Below, piece after piece: positions 1-6,601 of a stretch of 18,007 nt of DNA. The notes below the pieces were generated by a model, which searched no databases, had not been told where the DNA came from, and saw only the letters and a list, made by a program, of their open reading frames with translations. The stretch lies in the NCBI RefSeq assembly GCF_946479975.1, contig NZ_CAMLIX010000093.1:1-18007 (forward strand), read 5' to 3'. Position 1 is the stretch's first letter; every line of letters starts with the position of its first letter. The DNA is from an uncultured Flavobacterium sp. GTDB lineage: Bacteria > Bacteroidota > Bacteroidia > Flavobacteriales > Flavobacteriaceae. A program made the translations under genes and the position numbers.

Positions 1-1
1 A

Positions 2-679
2 TTAGATTTTAGCTACTTTACAGGATTTATCAATTCAATCATCAATTTTATGGCCGATATGGGAATGGGATTGGTTTCTGTATTCTTTATAACTTTCTTT
101 TTTATTAAAGATCAGACTATATTTAAAGATCAGGCAAGAAGGATTCTTCCAGATTCTAATGAAGATAAGATCATTAACTCTATCATTAAAATCAACCATT
201 TATTGACGCGTTATTTTATTGGTTTACTATTACAGTTAATTGTAGTTTTTATTCTTTATTTGATTGTCTTATTGATTTTTGGAAATAAAAATGCCTTTGT
301 AATTGCCTTTTTATGTGCAATTCTAAATATTATACCTTATTTAGGTCCAATTATTGGAACGACTTTGGCTGGAATTTTAACCATGATCAGTATGATTGGA
401 ATGGATTTTCAATCGGAAATTCTGCCAAAAACCATTTATGTAATTGTAGGCTTTTTAATTGTTCAGGCAATTGATAATAATGTGAGCCAGCCGATAATTT
501 CGTCAAAAAGTGTAAATTCGCATCCGCTAGAAATATTCTTGATTATCTTAATCAGCGGGATTACGTTTGGAATTGTCGGAATGATTATCGCCGTTCCGGT
601 TTTTACCATGATTAAAGTAATTTTAAAAGAATTTTTTCCTGAAAACAAAATTGTATCCGTATTAACCGAAAGAATTTAG
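2..679 (+). CDS. AI-2E family transporter, 3' part (5' end outside window)
   Basis: This is the C-terminal part of an inner-membrane protein of the AI-2E/PerM family, multi-pass proteins linked to export of small molecules or to Na+/H+ exchange. The substrate cannot be told from sequence. The reading frame is open back to base 2, ahead of the first in-frame ATG at 50, so the gene begins to the left of the window. The family hallmark IPYLGPIIG lies at about nt 335-361. It is followed by three hydrophobic segments and the typical ending with GxxGMIIAVPVFTMIK. Long hydrophobic stretches around nt 65-110, 215-285 and 290-350 fit the usual eight-helix topology. The TAG stop is 2 bases ahead of the next gene, which suggests co-transcription with it. 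The family call is confident; the function is not. Confidence 0.88.
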   Translation, partial: LDFSYFTGFINSIINFMADMGMGLVSVFFITFFFIKDQTIFKDQARRILPDSNEDKIINSIIKINHLLTRYFIGLLLQLIVVFILYLIVLLIFGNKNAFVIAFLCAILNIIPYLGPIIGTTLAGILTMISMIGMDFQSEILPKTIYVIVGFLIVQAIDNNVSQPIISSKSVNSHPLEIFLIILISGITFGIVGMIIAVPVFTMIKVILKEFFPENKIVSVLTERI

Positions 680-681
680 CT

Positions 682-1860
682 TTGAACACTTCTATTTTGC
701 ATCCCGATATTCAAGAATTTATAATTCAAAATACGGGTGCAGACATTACCAAAATGGCGCTTCAAAAAAATCCATTTCCAGAAGTTGAGTGGATTTCAAT
801 TTTAAATCAAATCGAAGCGCGTTCAAAAGCAAAAGAGAAACTTCCGAGTTGGTTTTCAACAGAGAACATTATTTATCCGAGTAAAATTTCAGTTGAGCAA
901 ACTTCTTCAGAAAAAACTGCTGCTCACAAAGCTTCTTTGATTTCTGGAGAAACTTTAATTGATTTAACTGGAGGTTTTGGTGTTGATGATTATTATTTTT
1001 CTAAGAAATTTAAATCTATAACGCATTGTGAAATAAACGAAGATTTATCTGGAATTGTAAAACAGAATTTCGAAAGGTTACAAGTTGACAATTGTACTTT
1101 TTATGCTGGCGATTCGGTTCATTTATTAGAAGAAACAAATCAGAAATACGATTGGATTTATATTGATCCTTCAAGAAGAAATGATGCCAAAGGCAAAGTT
1201 TTTATGCTGAAGGACTGTCTGCCCAATGTTCCAGAATTATTAGATTTTTACTTTACAAAAGCAGATTCTATTTTAATAAAAACGGCTCCGTTATTAGATA
1301 TTTCAGCTGGATTATCGGAACTAAAAAATGTCAAAAACATTCATATTATTGCTTTAGAAAATGAAGTAAAGGAACTTTTATTTGAGATCCATAAAAATTA
1401 TTCAGGCGAAATAACAGTCAAAACAGCAAATCTTTTAAAAGAGAAAACAGAAACTTTTGAGTTTGTTTTAGGCGAAATCGTATATCCAATTTATGATCTT
1501 CCTGAGAAATATTTATACGAACCCAATTCGGCGATAATGAAATCGGGAGGTTTTGACGAAATCAGCACTGCTTTTGAAATTAATAAACTGCATAAACATT
1601 CGCATTTATACACTTCAGAAAATTTAATTAATTTTCCAGGACGAAGATTTGAGATTCAAAAAGTTATTCCGTACAGTAAAAATGAAATGAAAAACGAGCT
1701 TGTAAATCAGCAGGCGAATATTACAACTCGTAATTTTCCTGAAACAGTGGAAAATATTCGGAAAAAATGGAAAATAAAAAATGGAGGGAATTTGTATTGT
1801 TTTTTTACAACAGATGTAAAAGATAACAAAATAGTTTTAATTTGCACCAAAATAATTTAA
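682..1860 (+). CDS. Class I SAM-dependent methyltransferase, PG_1098/THUMP-like type
   Basis: A 392-residue cytoplasmic methyltransferase with a Rossmann core. The SAM-binding glycine motif DLTGGFGVD is at residues 94-102, an acidic motif (HCEINE) follows the second strand at about 115-120, and DPSRR at 162-166 occupies the place of the DPP(R/Y)-type catalytic motif seen in RNA and base methyltransferases. About 90 residues precede the core, and the C-terminal third fits the ferredoxin-like and THUMP-like parts of the PG_1098-type family found in Bacteroidota. An RNA substrate is likely but not shown. I take TTG at 682 as the start: it lies 2 bases after the upstream stop, and the next Met (residue 25) would cut into the N-terminal region. 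The next gene begins 3 bases after the stop, so the three genes probably form an operon. Confidence 0.85.
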   Translation: MNTSILHPDIQEFIIQNTGADITKMALQKNPFPEVEWISILNQIEARSKAKEKLPSWFSTENIIYPSKISVEQTSSEKTAAHKASLISGETLIDLTGGFGVDDYYFSKKFKSITHCEINEDLSGIVKQNFERLQVDNCTFYAGDSVHLLEETNQKYDWIYIDPSRRNDAKGKVFMLKDCLPNVPELLDFYFTKADSILIKTAPLLDISAGLSELKNVKNIHIIALENEVKELLFEIHKNYSGEITVKTANLLKEKTETFEFVLGEIVYPIYDLPEKYLYEPNSAIMKSGGFDEISTAFEINKLHKHSHLYTSENLINFPGRRFEIQKVIPYSKNEMKNELVNQQANITTRNFPETVENIRKKWKIKNGGNLYCFFTTDVKDNKIVLICTKII

Positions 1861-1863
1861 TCA

Positions 1864-2430
1864 ATGAAACAACTATTTACTCTAACTCTTTTTTTATTAA
1901 CTATTACGGCATTTGCGCAAAAACCTTGTGAATATAGTGTGAATGTGAACGACTCTATTGGAACTTATAAAGCAACAAATGAGTATTTGATGAGTGAAAA
2001 ATATTTTGGCGGTAACTTTAATTACATTTTCTTCTCCCTTGCACAAACGGACGGACTGCCAACATTGAATCTTCAATCGATTCAAAAAAGTAAAGATTTT
2101 ATAAAAGCGAATTGTTTTGACAAAAACTCAAAAATCTTTTTACAGCTGGAAAACGGAAAAATAGTAACCTTACTTCACATCGATCAAGAAAGTTGTGGTA
2201 CGCTGGTTCGCGACGACAAAGGTTTTGATAATCGTGTAAATACTGGCGTTTTTATGTTTATGAAAGATAATTTTGAAGAACTTAAAAAATCGCCTATTTC
2301 AATTATGCGAATTAAGTATCTAACGAACATAGAAGATTATGTAGTAAAACGCGAACTTAATTCTGAGTTAACTGGAAAAGCTACGCATCCAAATACGTAT
2401 TTCATCGAAAACATAAGATGTGTTGAATAA
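1864..2430 (+). CDS. Secreted protein of unknown function
   Basis: I do not recognise a family for this 188-residue protein. Residues 1-18 form a clear Sec signal peptide (Lys-Gln, then a hydrophobic core ending TAFA before QKP), so the mature protein of about 170 residues should be periplasmic or exported. There is no lipobox and no later transmembrane segment. The mature chain has four cysteines (C22, C84, C111, C186), which would allow two disulfides, and its alternating hydrophobic and polar stretches suggest a beta-rich fold. It starts 3 bases after the methyltransferase stop and is probably translated from the same transcript. Its TAA stop directly abuts the stop of the convergent dipeptidase gene. 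The coding call is supported by the signal peptide, the operon spacing and the lack of overlap; no role is proposed. Confidence 0.75.
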   Translation: MKQLFTLTLFLLTITAFAQKPCEYSVNVNDSIGTYKATNEYLMSEKYFGGNFNYIFFSLAQTDGLPTLNLQSIQKSKDFIKANCFDKNSKIFLQLENGKIVTLLHIDQESCGTLVRDDKGFDNRVNTGVFMFMKDNFEELKKSPISIMRIKYLTNIEDYVVKRELNSELTGKATHPNTYFIENIRCVE

Positions 2431-3078
2431 TTAATCGCACTTCCATTTCTGATTGGCGACTTTATCTTTTAAACCTGTTTTTAAATTATAATGCCACCAT
2501 TCTGAATCAAAAGAATTAAAGCCATTTTTGATCATTACACTTTTCAAATAAGCTCTTTTTGAAAGGATTTCTTTTGAAAGCTGTTTGAAATTATGACTGG
2601 CCTGAATTCCGAAAAAATCAAAAGGAGTTCCCATATCAACTTCTTTTCCTGTTAGATCAACTATAGAAATATCTACGGCTCCTCCTCTATTGTGGATGGA
2701 GCCTTTTTTTGGATCTGCCACATATTCTGGATTCGACACAATCTCCCACATTTTTTTCTGAATATCTAAAGGTCTGTAACAATCGTACAATTTGATTTTG
2801 TATCCTTTTTTCAAGAAATCTTTGTTGGCAGCAATTAAAGCTTTCACGGTTTTTAAACGAAGCATACATTCTGCACAATCGTATACTTTTGCTTTCAAGA
2901 AATTATCTTCGGTCGCGTATTTCATGTCATAAATAAAATCGTTGCTGTAATCTCTTAATTTTACGAACGTTGTATCTGCAATCTGTGCTTTTACTTCTCT
3001 TGCGTAAGTTTCATTTTGTGCTTGTACTGATGAAATACAGAAAATTGAACCGAGTATAATTTTAAAAAAATGCTTCAT
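2431..3078 (-). CDS. D-alanyl-D-alanine dipeptidase, VanX/DdpX type (peptidase M15D)
   Basis: A 215-residue exported zinc dipeptidase expected to cleave D-Ala-D-Ala in the periplasm, for recycling of cell-wall material. The signal peptide spans about residues 1-20 (ending SSVQA before QN). The M15 signature SIHNRGGAVD is at 127-136, giving zinc ligands H129 and D136. EWWH at 193-196 supplies the catalytic Glu (E193) and the third ligand (H196). R102 in YRP matches the transition-state arginine of VanX (R71). All catalytic positions are therefore intact. No vanA/vanH ligase or dehydrogenase and no VanRS system is nearby, so this is better read as a housekeeping enzyme than as a glycopeptide-resistance gene. 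It appears to be monocistronic. The gap on its 5' side (3079-3228) shows no clear TAnnTTTG box. Confidence 0.9.
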   Translation of the reverse strand: MKHFFKIILGSIFCISSVQAQNETYAREVKAQIADTTFVKLRDYSNDFIYDMKYATEDNFLKAKVYDCAECMLRLKTVKALIAANKDFLKKGYKIKLYDCYRPLDIQKKMWEIVSNPEYVADPKKGSIHNRGGAVDISIVDLTGKEVDMGTPFDFFGIQASHNFKQLSKEILSKRAYLKSVMIKNGFNSFDSEWWHYNLKTGLKDKVANQKWKCD

Positions 3079-3228
3079 TTCTTGGTAAAGTTTAAAAAAT
3101 TGAAATTAAGCAAAAAAACTTAAAACTGCTTCAATTATTGATTCTTGTTTAAATACGGTTTTTCAAGATTTAACAAAAAAAATATTCGATTAATACTACA
3201 ACTTTTTATGTATCAACTGTATAAATAA

Positions 3229-3256
3229 AAAAACCACTCTAGAAAAAGTGGTTTTT
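3229..3256 (-). terminator. Intrinsic terminator after the XRE regulator gene
   Basis: A stem of 5 GC-rich pairs (CCACT with AGTGG) is extended by A/T pairs around an 8-base loop. Read on the minus strand, the hairpin runs directly into eight T residues. It lies about 50 bases past the stop of the minus-strand regulator gene, and it also has T-rich flanks on the plus side, so it could act in both directions. No plus-strand gene ends here, so service to the regulator gene is the natural reading. Confidence 0.75.
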
Positions 3257-3304
3257 AGTTCGTTTACATTTGTTAGGTTAAAATATTTTCGGAAATTATT
3301 TGGA

Positions 3305-3634
3305 TCATTCCTCAAATTTTTTCTCTGCAAGCTTCAATCTAATAGTATGAATACGATGCTCGATTTCTTCTAAATCCTGCAGCATGTTTTGTTTTTCATA
3401 AATTACTTCAGCTTCATTAACCATGTTTTGCCCGTCTTCTGGCGCAAAAAGATCATTTAAATCTACGTCGGGAAAGTTTTTACTAAGACTTAGAATAAAT
3501 TCTGAGCCAATATTTGCTGTACCATGTAAGTATCTCCCAATCATTGCTGGGCTAAATCCTAAAATTTTCCCCACCTCTTTTTGCTTTAATCCTTTAGCTT
3601 TAAAGAATTTGCTTAATTTCTCGTTATACATCAT
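3305..3634 (-). CDS. XRE-family helix-turn-helix transcriptional regulator
   Basis: A 109-residue cytoplasmic DNA-binding protein. Residues 5-62 form a Cro/C1-type domain: LKQKEVGKILGFS at 16-28 gives the first two helices, and SPAMIGRYLHGTA at 28-40 gives the recognition helix and the turn typical of XRE proteins. A linker follows, and residues about 73-105 are a charged, heptad-like helix (VIYEKQNMLQDLEEIEHRI) that is likely to dimerise. Either of two adjacent Met codons (residue 1 or 2) could be the start. The gene is transcribed away from a small plus-strand gene at 3758, and the 123-base gap between them holds a dyad that could be its operator. This arrangement, a repressor divergent from a small gene, is common for self-regulated switches and prophage-like modules, but no phage genes are visible here. 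Confidence 0.85.
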   Translation of the reverse strand: MMYNEKLSKFFKAKGLKQKEVGKILGFSPAMIGRYLHGTANIGSEFILSLSKNFPDVDLNDLFAPEDGQNMVNEAEVIYEKQNMLQDLEEIEHRIHTIRLKLAEKKFEE

Positions 3635-3685
3635 TATTTAAAATCAAAAAAAAATATAGTTCTAATATATTTTTTAACATTAAAA

Positions 3686-3712
3686 AAGAATAAATAATAT
3701 AATATTATTCTT
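3686..3712. promoter_or_regulatory. Dyad between divergent genes, candidate operator
   Basis: Perfect 8-base arms AAGAATAA (3686-3693) and TTATTCTT (3705-3712) are separated by an 11-base AT-only spacer, giving a centre-to-centre distance of 19 bases. The element sits in the 123-base gap between the minus-strand XRE regulator and the divergent plus-strand gene, where a regulator of both promoters would bind. Its AT composition makes a chance palindrome more likely than usual, and no binding evidence exists. Confidence 0.4.
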
Positions 3713-3757
3713 ACATTTACCTTTTTATGGAAAGCCTCATTTATAATTAGCAAATAT

Positions 3758-4027
3758 ATGTCAAAATTAATCAAAAATAGCAATATTAAAGAAGATAATT
3801 CTCACAACGAAAAAGCTTATGAATTTATTAACAAGCATTTACCTGTAACGTATGTTGAGCTCGTAATTGCTTGTTTACTTAAAAAAGGACTTCCTGAACC
3901 CAATAAATCGCTAATTAGAAATGTGAGAAATAAAACAATTGTACGAAATGACATTTTATTGGCGTTAGTAGAGGTAGCTTATGAAAATAAGGCCGCTATT
4001 GAAAGAATCAAACTTCTGACTTCTTAA
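3758..4027 (+). CDS. Small protein, possibly Cro-like DNA-binding
   Basis: An 89-residue protein without signal peptide or membrane segment. From about residue 28 the pattern LP-x-TYVELVI, then KKGLPEP, SLIRNVRNKT and DILLALVEVAYENK resembles the layout of small Bacteroidota helix-turn-helix proteins, with a leading helix, a glycine turn, a basic recognition-like helix (IRNVRN, 53-58) and a closing helix ending in VA-x-EN. That resemblance is my own pattern reading, not a verified domain hit. The gene is divergent from the XRE regulator across a dyad-containing gap and is followed 21 bases later by a second small gene in the same direction. A CI/Cro-like pairing would make sense of the layout. 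The coding call rests on the spacing, sensible composition and the absence of a competing frame. Confidence 0.6.
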   Translation: MSKLIKNSNIKEDNSHNEKAYEFINKHLPVTYVELVIACLLKKGLPEPNKSLIRNVRNKTIVRNDILLALVEVAYENKAAIERIKLLTS

Positions 4028-4048
4028 ATGATTTGAAAACTAAATACT

Positions 4049-4252
4049 ATGACAAACCAAAATATAACTACCAAACCACAGCAGCATCAAAAACAAAAAA
4101 TTAAAGATCCTCTTATTGTAGTTTTTGCAAATGACGATTTAACAGCCAATCCGCATTTGTACGGAATGACTGTTGAGGAATATAGAGAAGGTGCCGCAAT
4201 TCATTCTAAATGCTTTGATCAGCTTAAAATGATTGAAGTTTGTGATTTCTAA
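4049..4252 (+). CDS. Orphan small protein of unknown function
   Basis: I do not recognise this 67-residue protein. The N-terminal 20 residues are polar and rich in Gln and Lys and are probably disordered. Residues 21-67 look like a compact soluble fold (DPLIVVFANDDLTANP, then a YGMTVEEYREGA helix), with two cysteines near the end (C55 and C65). There is no signal peptide or membrane segment. It lies 21 bases after the small plus-strand gene at 3758 and is probably co-transcribed with it under the divergent regulator. Its stop is 25 bases from the stop of the convergent phospholipase gene. It is likely a real gene, because it fills the gap neatly and has normal codon use, but no role can be assigned. 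Confidence 0.55.
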   Translation: MTNQNITTKPQQHQKQKIKDPLIVVFANDDLTANPHLYGMTVEEYREGAAIHSKCFDQLKMIEVCDF

Positions 4253-4277
4253 ATAAAGAAGTTTATTGGATTATTTT

Positions 4278-5099
4278 CTAGAAAATGCCCATGTTTTCTG
4301 GTTTAATAGTAAATCCTAAACGAAGCATACTTTTATGTTCTTGATAATCTATTAAACTTTCTGTGTAGCCTACGAACCATTGAAGTGTAACATAATAGTT
4401 TTCTTCTTTATAAGGTCTCCAATTGAGCTGTGTTTGTAATGATCCATAATTGATTAGACCGCTTCCTTTTCTAAAAAGAACATCTGCACTCCATCTTCCT
4501 GGTTTTATTTGATAGGTTGCGCTTGCCTCGCCATAACCAACATATTTGGTTAGTCCAGGATTATCTTCTTTATCAACCAAAGGAATCCAGCCGCGAATTC
4601 CAACTGTCCATCTTGGAGAAACTTGAGATTTTAATGAAAAAGCCAGCATGTTCCAAGTTCGAGAAAAAATTGAATCGCGCCCGTTTGATTCGTGTTCAAA
4701 TGAAACTGCTCCATAAGTTAGCCTTCCGCCTTTTAAATAAAATGGACGAACAAGAGCAACTCCCGGATTAAAATTGATTTCTGAAAAGGGTTTTGAACTG
4801 GCATAAATATCCCAAAAAGCTTTTTGAGTATACATTAAATAAGGAAAAAATCCGCCTAATATTGGTTTGGAGTTTAATCGAAGTTTAAAACTTACTTGGT
4901 ATTTTACATCTGCATTATTGCGTGTAACGCCTTCGTTTATAGGAATACCGGTTAAAAAATAATTATCTCTATGAACAGAAAAACTGGATTCTTTTAAAAG
5001 CGAATCGGCCGCTCGAAAATTCTTTTTTTCTTCTACAATCTGGGAATTTGCTGTAAAACTCAGCAAAATAAAATAAGCTAATAGGTATTTTAAGTACAT
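4278..5099 (-). CDS. Outer-membrane phospholipase A (OMPLA/PldA family)
   Basis: A 273-residue exported beta-barrel enzyme that would hydrolyse phospholipids in the outer membrane. Residues 1-19 form a signal peptide (ending FTANS before Q). The catalytic signature is well preserved: EHESNGRDS at 135-143 gives H136 and S138, and SRTWN at 146-150 gives N150. The spacing H-(+2)-S-(+14)-N equals that of the E. coli enzyme (H142, S144, N156). G140 and S146 match the E. coli calcium-site residues G146 and S152. The upstream YTQKAFWDI and SKPFSEINFNP segments are also typical of the family. Alternating residues and an aromatic C-terminal end (ending GIF) fit a 12-strand barrel. It follows the MFS gene on the same strand after a 74-base gap. 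The family and catalytic competence are well supported; the physiological role is inferred. Confidence 0.9.
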   Translation of the reverse strand: MYLKYLLAYFILLSFTANSQIVEEKKNFRAADSLLKESSFSVHRDNYFLTGIPINEGVTRNNADVKYQVSFKLRLNSKPILGGFFPYLMYTQKAFWDIYASSKPFSEINFNPGVALVRPFYLKGGRLTYGAVSFEHESNGRDSIFSRTWNMLAFSLKSQVSPRWTVGIRGWIPLVDKEDNPGLTKYVGYGEASATYQIKPGRWSADVLFRKGSGLINYGSLQTQLNWRPYKEENYYVTLQWFVGYTESLIDYQEHKSMLRLGFTIKPENMGIF

Positions 5100-5173
5100 T
5101 TTTTTTATTTAAGTTGAAGCTTTTTGGCAAGCTTTTACACTAATGTACGTTTTTTTCTGAATTTAAAAAGGGT

Positions 5174-6358
5174 CTATTTCTGTATTTTTTTACTCGAATT
5201 TCTTTTTTTCCAATACACGAGATATAAAAATCCTATTAATAAAATAAAGATGTCTATTTTGAAGATTTGCGGGATTCGCATGATATGATCGCTGTAATAA
5301 CTGCCACCTAATAAAGCACCAGATCCAATACCTATTTCCATCGAAATATACATGGTGGCAATTGCTTTTCCGCGGTGATCCGGATTGCTCAAATCTATTG
5401 TCCACGCGTTTATTGCGGGCGATAAAATTCCAGTTCCCATTCCGTAAAGTGCCGCGCCAATTAAAAGCATATTGATATTTTTTCCTTCACTAATTACATA
5501 TAATGAGATCGAAGTGATTACCAAACCTACTAAAATGACATTTGTTCTTCCGTGTCTGTCTGAAACTTTTCCTGCGACAAACCTCATCAATACAGACGCC
5601 ACTGTAAAGGCGGTAAAAAATATCCCTTTATTTTCTGCTCCTAAATGTTCGCTCCAATCTGGAATTAAGGTTAGAATTAATCCGAAAGCGGTATAAGAAA
5701 AGAAGGTTATAATTCCTGCCGGAAGTGCACCACGATCTATAATATCTTTTCTGCCAATATAAAACATGGATCGCTGCAGTTTTTCTTTTGCTTCTAAAGT
5801 CTCTTTCATGTTCATTACAATAACGATAGACAAAAAAGCAAGAAACGAAGAACTGTAAAACATCACATCGATTCCGTATGCATTTACAACCCATCCGCCT
5901 AGAGCGGGTCCTAAAGCGCCTCCGATACTAAAACATAAACCGTGCATTCCTAAGGCTTCTCCCCATCGCTCCTGCGGAATAATATCTGCCACATAAGCGG
6001 AAGTTGCCGTAGGTTTAAATCCTGTAGAAAAGCCATGCACCAAACGCAAAAATAGAAATCCAGAAACAGAGCTTAAAACTGGGTATAAAAACCCGCAGAT
6101 TAAACAAACAACAGATCCTACCGCCATAACAGGAACGCGTCCCCATTTATCAGTTAGTTTTCCGCTGAATGGTCTTGAAATCGCCGCTGTAAGTGTAAAT
6201 AATGAGATAATAAATCCTTTGTATTCTCCTCCTCCCAAACTGGTTAAATAACTTGGAAGCTCTGGTATTATCATATTAAAACTTGATGAGAATAAAAGAG
6301 AACTCATACAAAGTAATAGGAACTGAAGAGTATAAATGGATTTCGTTTTTTGTAACAT
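5174..6358 (-). CDS. MFS transporter, 12 transmembrane segments
   Basis: A 394-residue inner-membrane secondary transporter of the major facilitator superfamily. About 12 hydrophobic helices are visible. The signature motif A is present in the loop between helices 2 and 3 (GKLTDKWGRVPVM at 66-78) and is repeated in weaker form between helices 8 and 9 (GKVSDRHGRTNV at 263-274), as expected from the two-fold repeat. A charged linker at about 185-210 separates the halves. The substrate cannot be read from sequence; drug- or metabolite-efflux-like subfamilies are the nearest fit. A TAnnTTTG box lies 55 bases upstream of the start. The phospholipase gene follows in the same direction and may share the transcript. 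Confidence 0.88.
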   Translation of the reverse strand: MLQKTKSIYTLQFLLLCMSSLLFSSSFNMIIPELPSYLTSLGGGEYKGFIISLFTLTAAISRPFSGKLTDKWGRVPVMAVGSVVCLICGFLYPVLSSVSGFLFLRLVHGFSTGFKPTATSAYVADIIPQERWGEALGMHGLCFSIGGALGPALGGWVVNAYGIDVMFYSSSFLAFLSIVIVMNMKETLEAKEKLQRSMFYIGRKDIIDRGALPAGIITFFSYTAFGLILTLIPDWSEHLGAENKGIFFTAFTVASVLMRFVAGKVSDRHGRTNVILVGLVITSISLYVISEGKNINMLLIGAALYGMGTGILSPAINAWTIDLSNPDHRGKAIATMYISMEIGIGSGALLGGSYYSDHIMRIPQIFKIDIFILLIGFLYLVYWKKRNSSKKIQK

Positions 6359-6413
6359 TATCAGACTTTTGAAAATAATTTCTGCTAAGAGAAGAAGCGT
6401 TAATTGCAGGCTG

Positions 6414-6421
6414 CAAATATA
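6414..6421 (-). promoter_or_regulatory. Candidate -7 box for the MFS gene
   Basis: On the minus strand the bases read TATATTTG, an exact match to the Bacteroidota sigma-A -7 consensus TAnnTTTG, 55 bases upstream of the MFS start codon. A matching TTG -33 element at the usual distance is not clear (only TTT is seen about 16 bases upstream), so the promoter is plausible but not complete. Confidence 0.45.
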
Positions 6422-6492
6422 CTTTTTCTATTCTGATAAACTTTTATAATTTCTAAAATGATTTTATGAGATATAGACGCTATAAAAACTAA

Positions 6493-6518
6493 AAAAGCCA
6501 CTCGTTTGAGTGGCTTTT
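6493..6518 (-). terminator. Intrinsic terminator after the tRNA gene
   Basis: An 11-base-pair perfect stem (AAAAGCCACTC with GAGTGGCTTTT) closes a 4-base loop and, on the minus strand, runs on into T residues (TTTTTT then AGTTTTTA). It begins two bases after the tRNA discriminator base, so it ends the tRNA transcript. The A/T flanks would also let it work on the plus strand, but no plus-strand gene precedes it. Confidence 0.88.
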
Positions 6519-6519
6519 G

Positions 6520-6594
6520 TGAACGCAGAAGGATTCGAACCTTCGACCGTCCCGATATAAAATCGGGGACTCTATCCAGCTGAGCTATGCATTC
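6520..6594 (-). tRNA. tRNA-like gene, anticodon loop reads UUA; identity uncertain
   Basis: On the minus strand the sequence folds as a cloverleaf. The acceptor is GAATGCA/TGCGTTC with one G-T pair, followed by T8-A9. The D arm is GCTC/GAGT with loop AGCTGGATA. The anticodon arm is CCCGA/TCGGG, and the T arm is GAAGG-TTCGAAT-CCTTC. The discriminator is A and CCA is not encoded. The 7-base anticodon loop is TTTTATA, so positions 34-36 read TTA, complementary to the stop codon UAA. Three things are abnormal: position 37 is T where a purine is nearly universal, the variable loop has 6 bases (ACGGTC), and the gene is one base too long at 75. Arms and terminator suggest it is expressed, but its amino acid and function cannot be assigned. 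It starts 7 bases after the stop of the preceding minus-strand gene. Confidence 0.7.
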
Positions 6595-6601
6595 ATACAT
6601 T

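Noticed and set aside
2431..3078. Glycopeptide-resistance locus (VanX plus VanZ-like gene)
   Set aside because: The two genes are over 6 kb apart, with no vanH, ligase or VanRS genes; the VanZ-like gene belongs to the polysaccharide operon.
3423..3641. Plus-strand open frame of 72 codons opposite the XRE gene
   Set aside because: It is the antisense of the helix-turn-helix domain, and the regulator is clearly the real gene.
4517..4771. Plus-strand open frame of 84 codons
   Set aside because: It lies wholly inside the phospholipase gene on the opposite strand and has no family features; it is a shadow frame.
5105..5135. AAGCTT-containing repeat between phospholipase and MFS genes
   Set aside because: The pairing depends on a self-palindromic hexamer with little stem, and no T-run follows on the relevant strand.
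6400..6600. Minus-strand open frame of 66 codons across the tRNA
   Set aside because: It reads through the tRNA and its terminator, and its CIAQLDRVPDF-type sequence is a translated tRNA, a common false gene.
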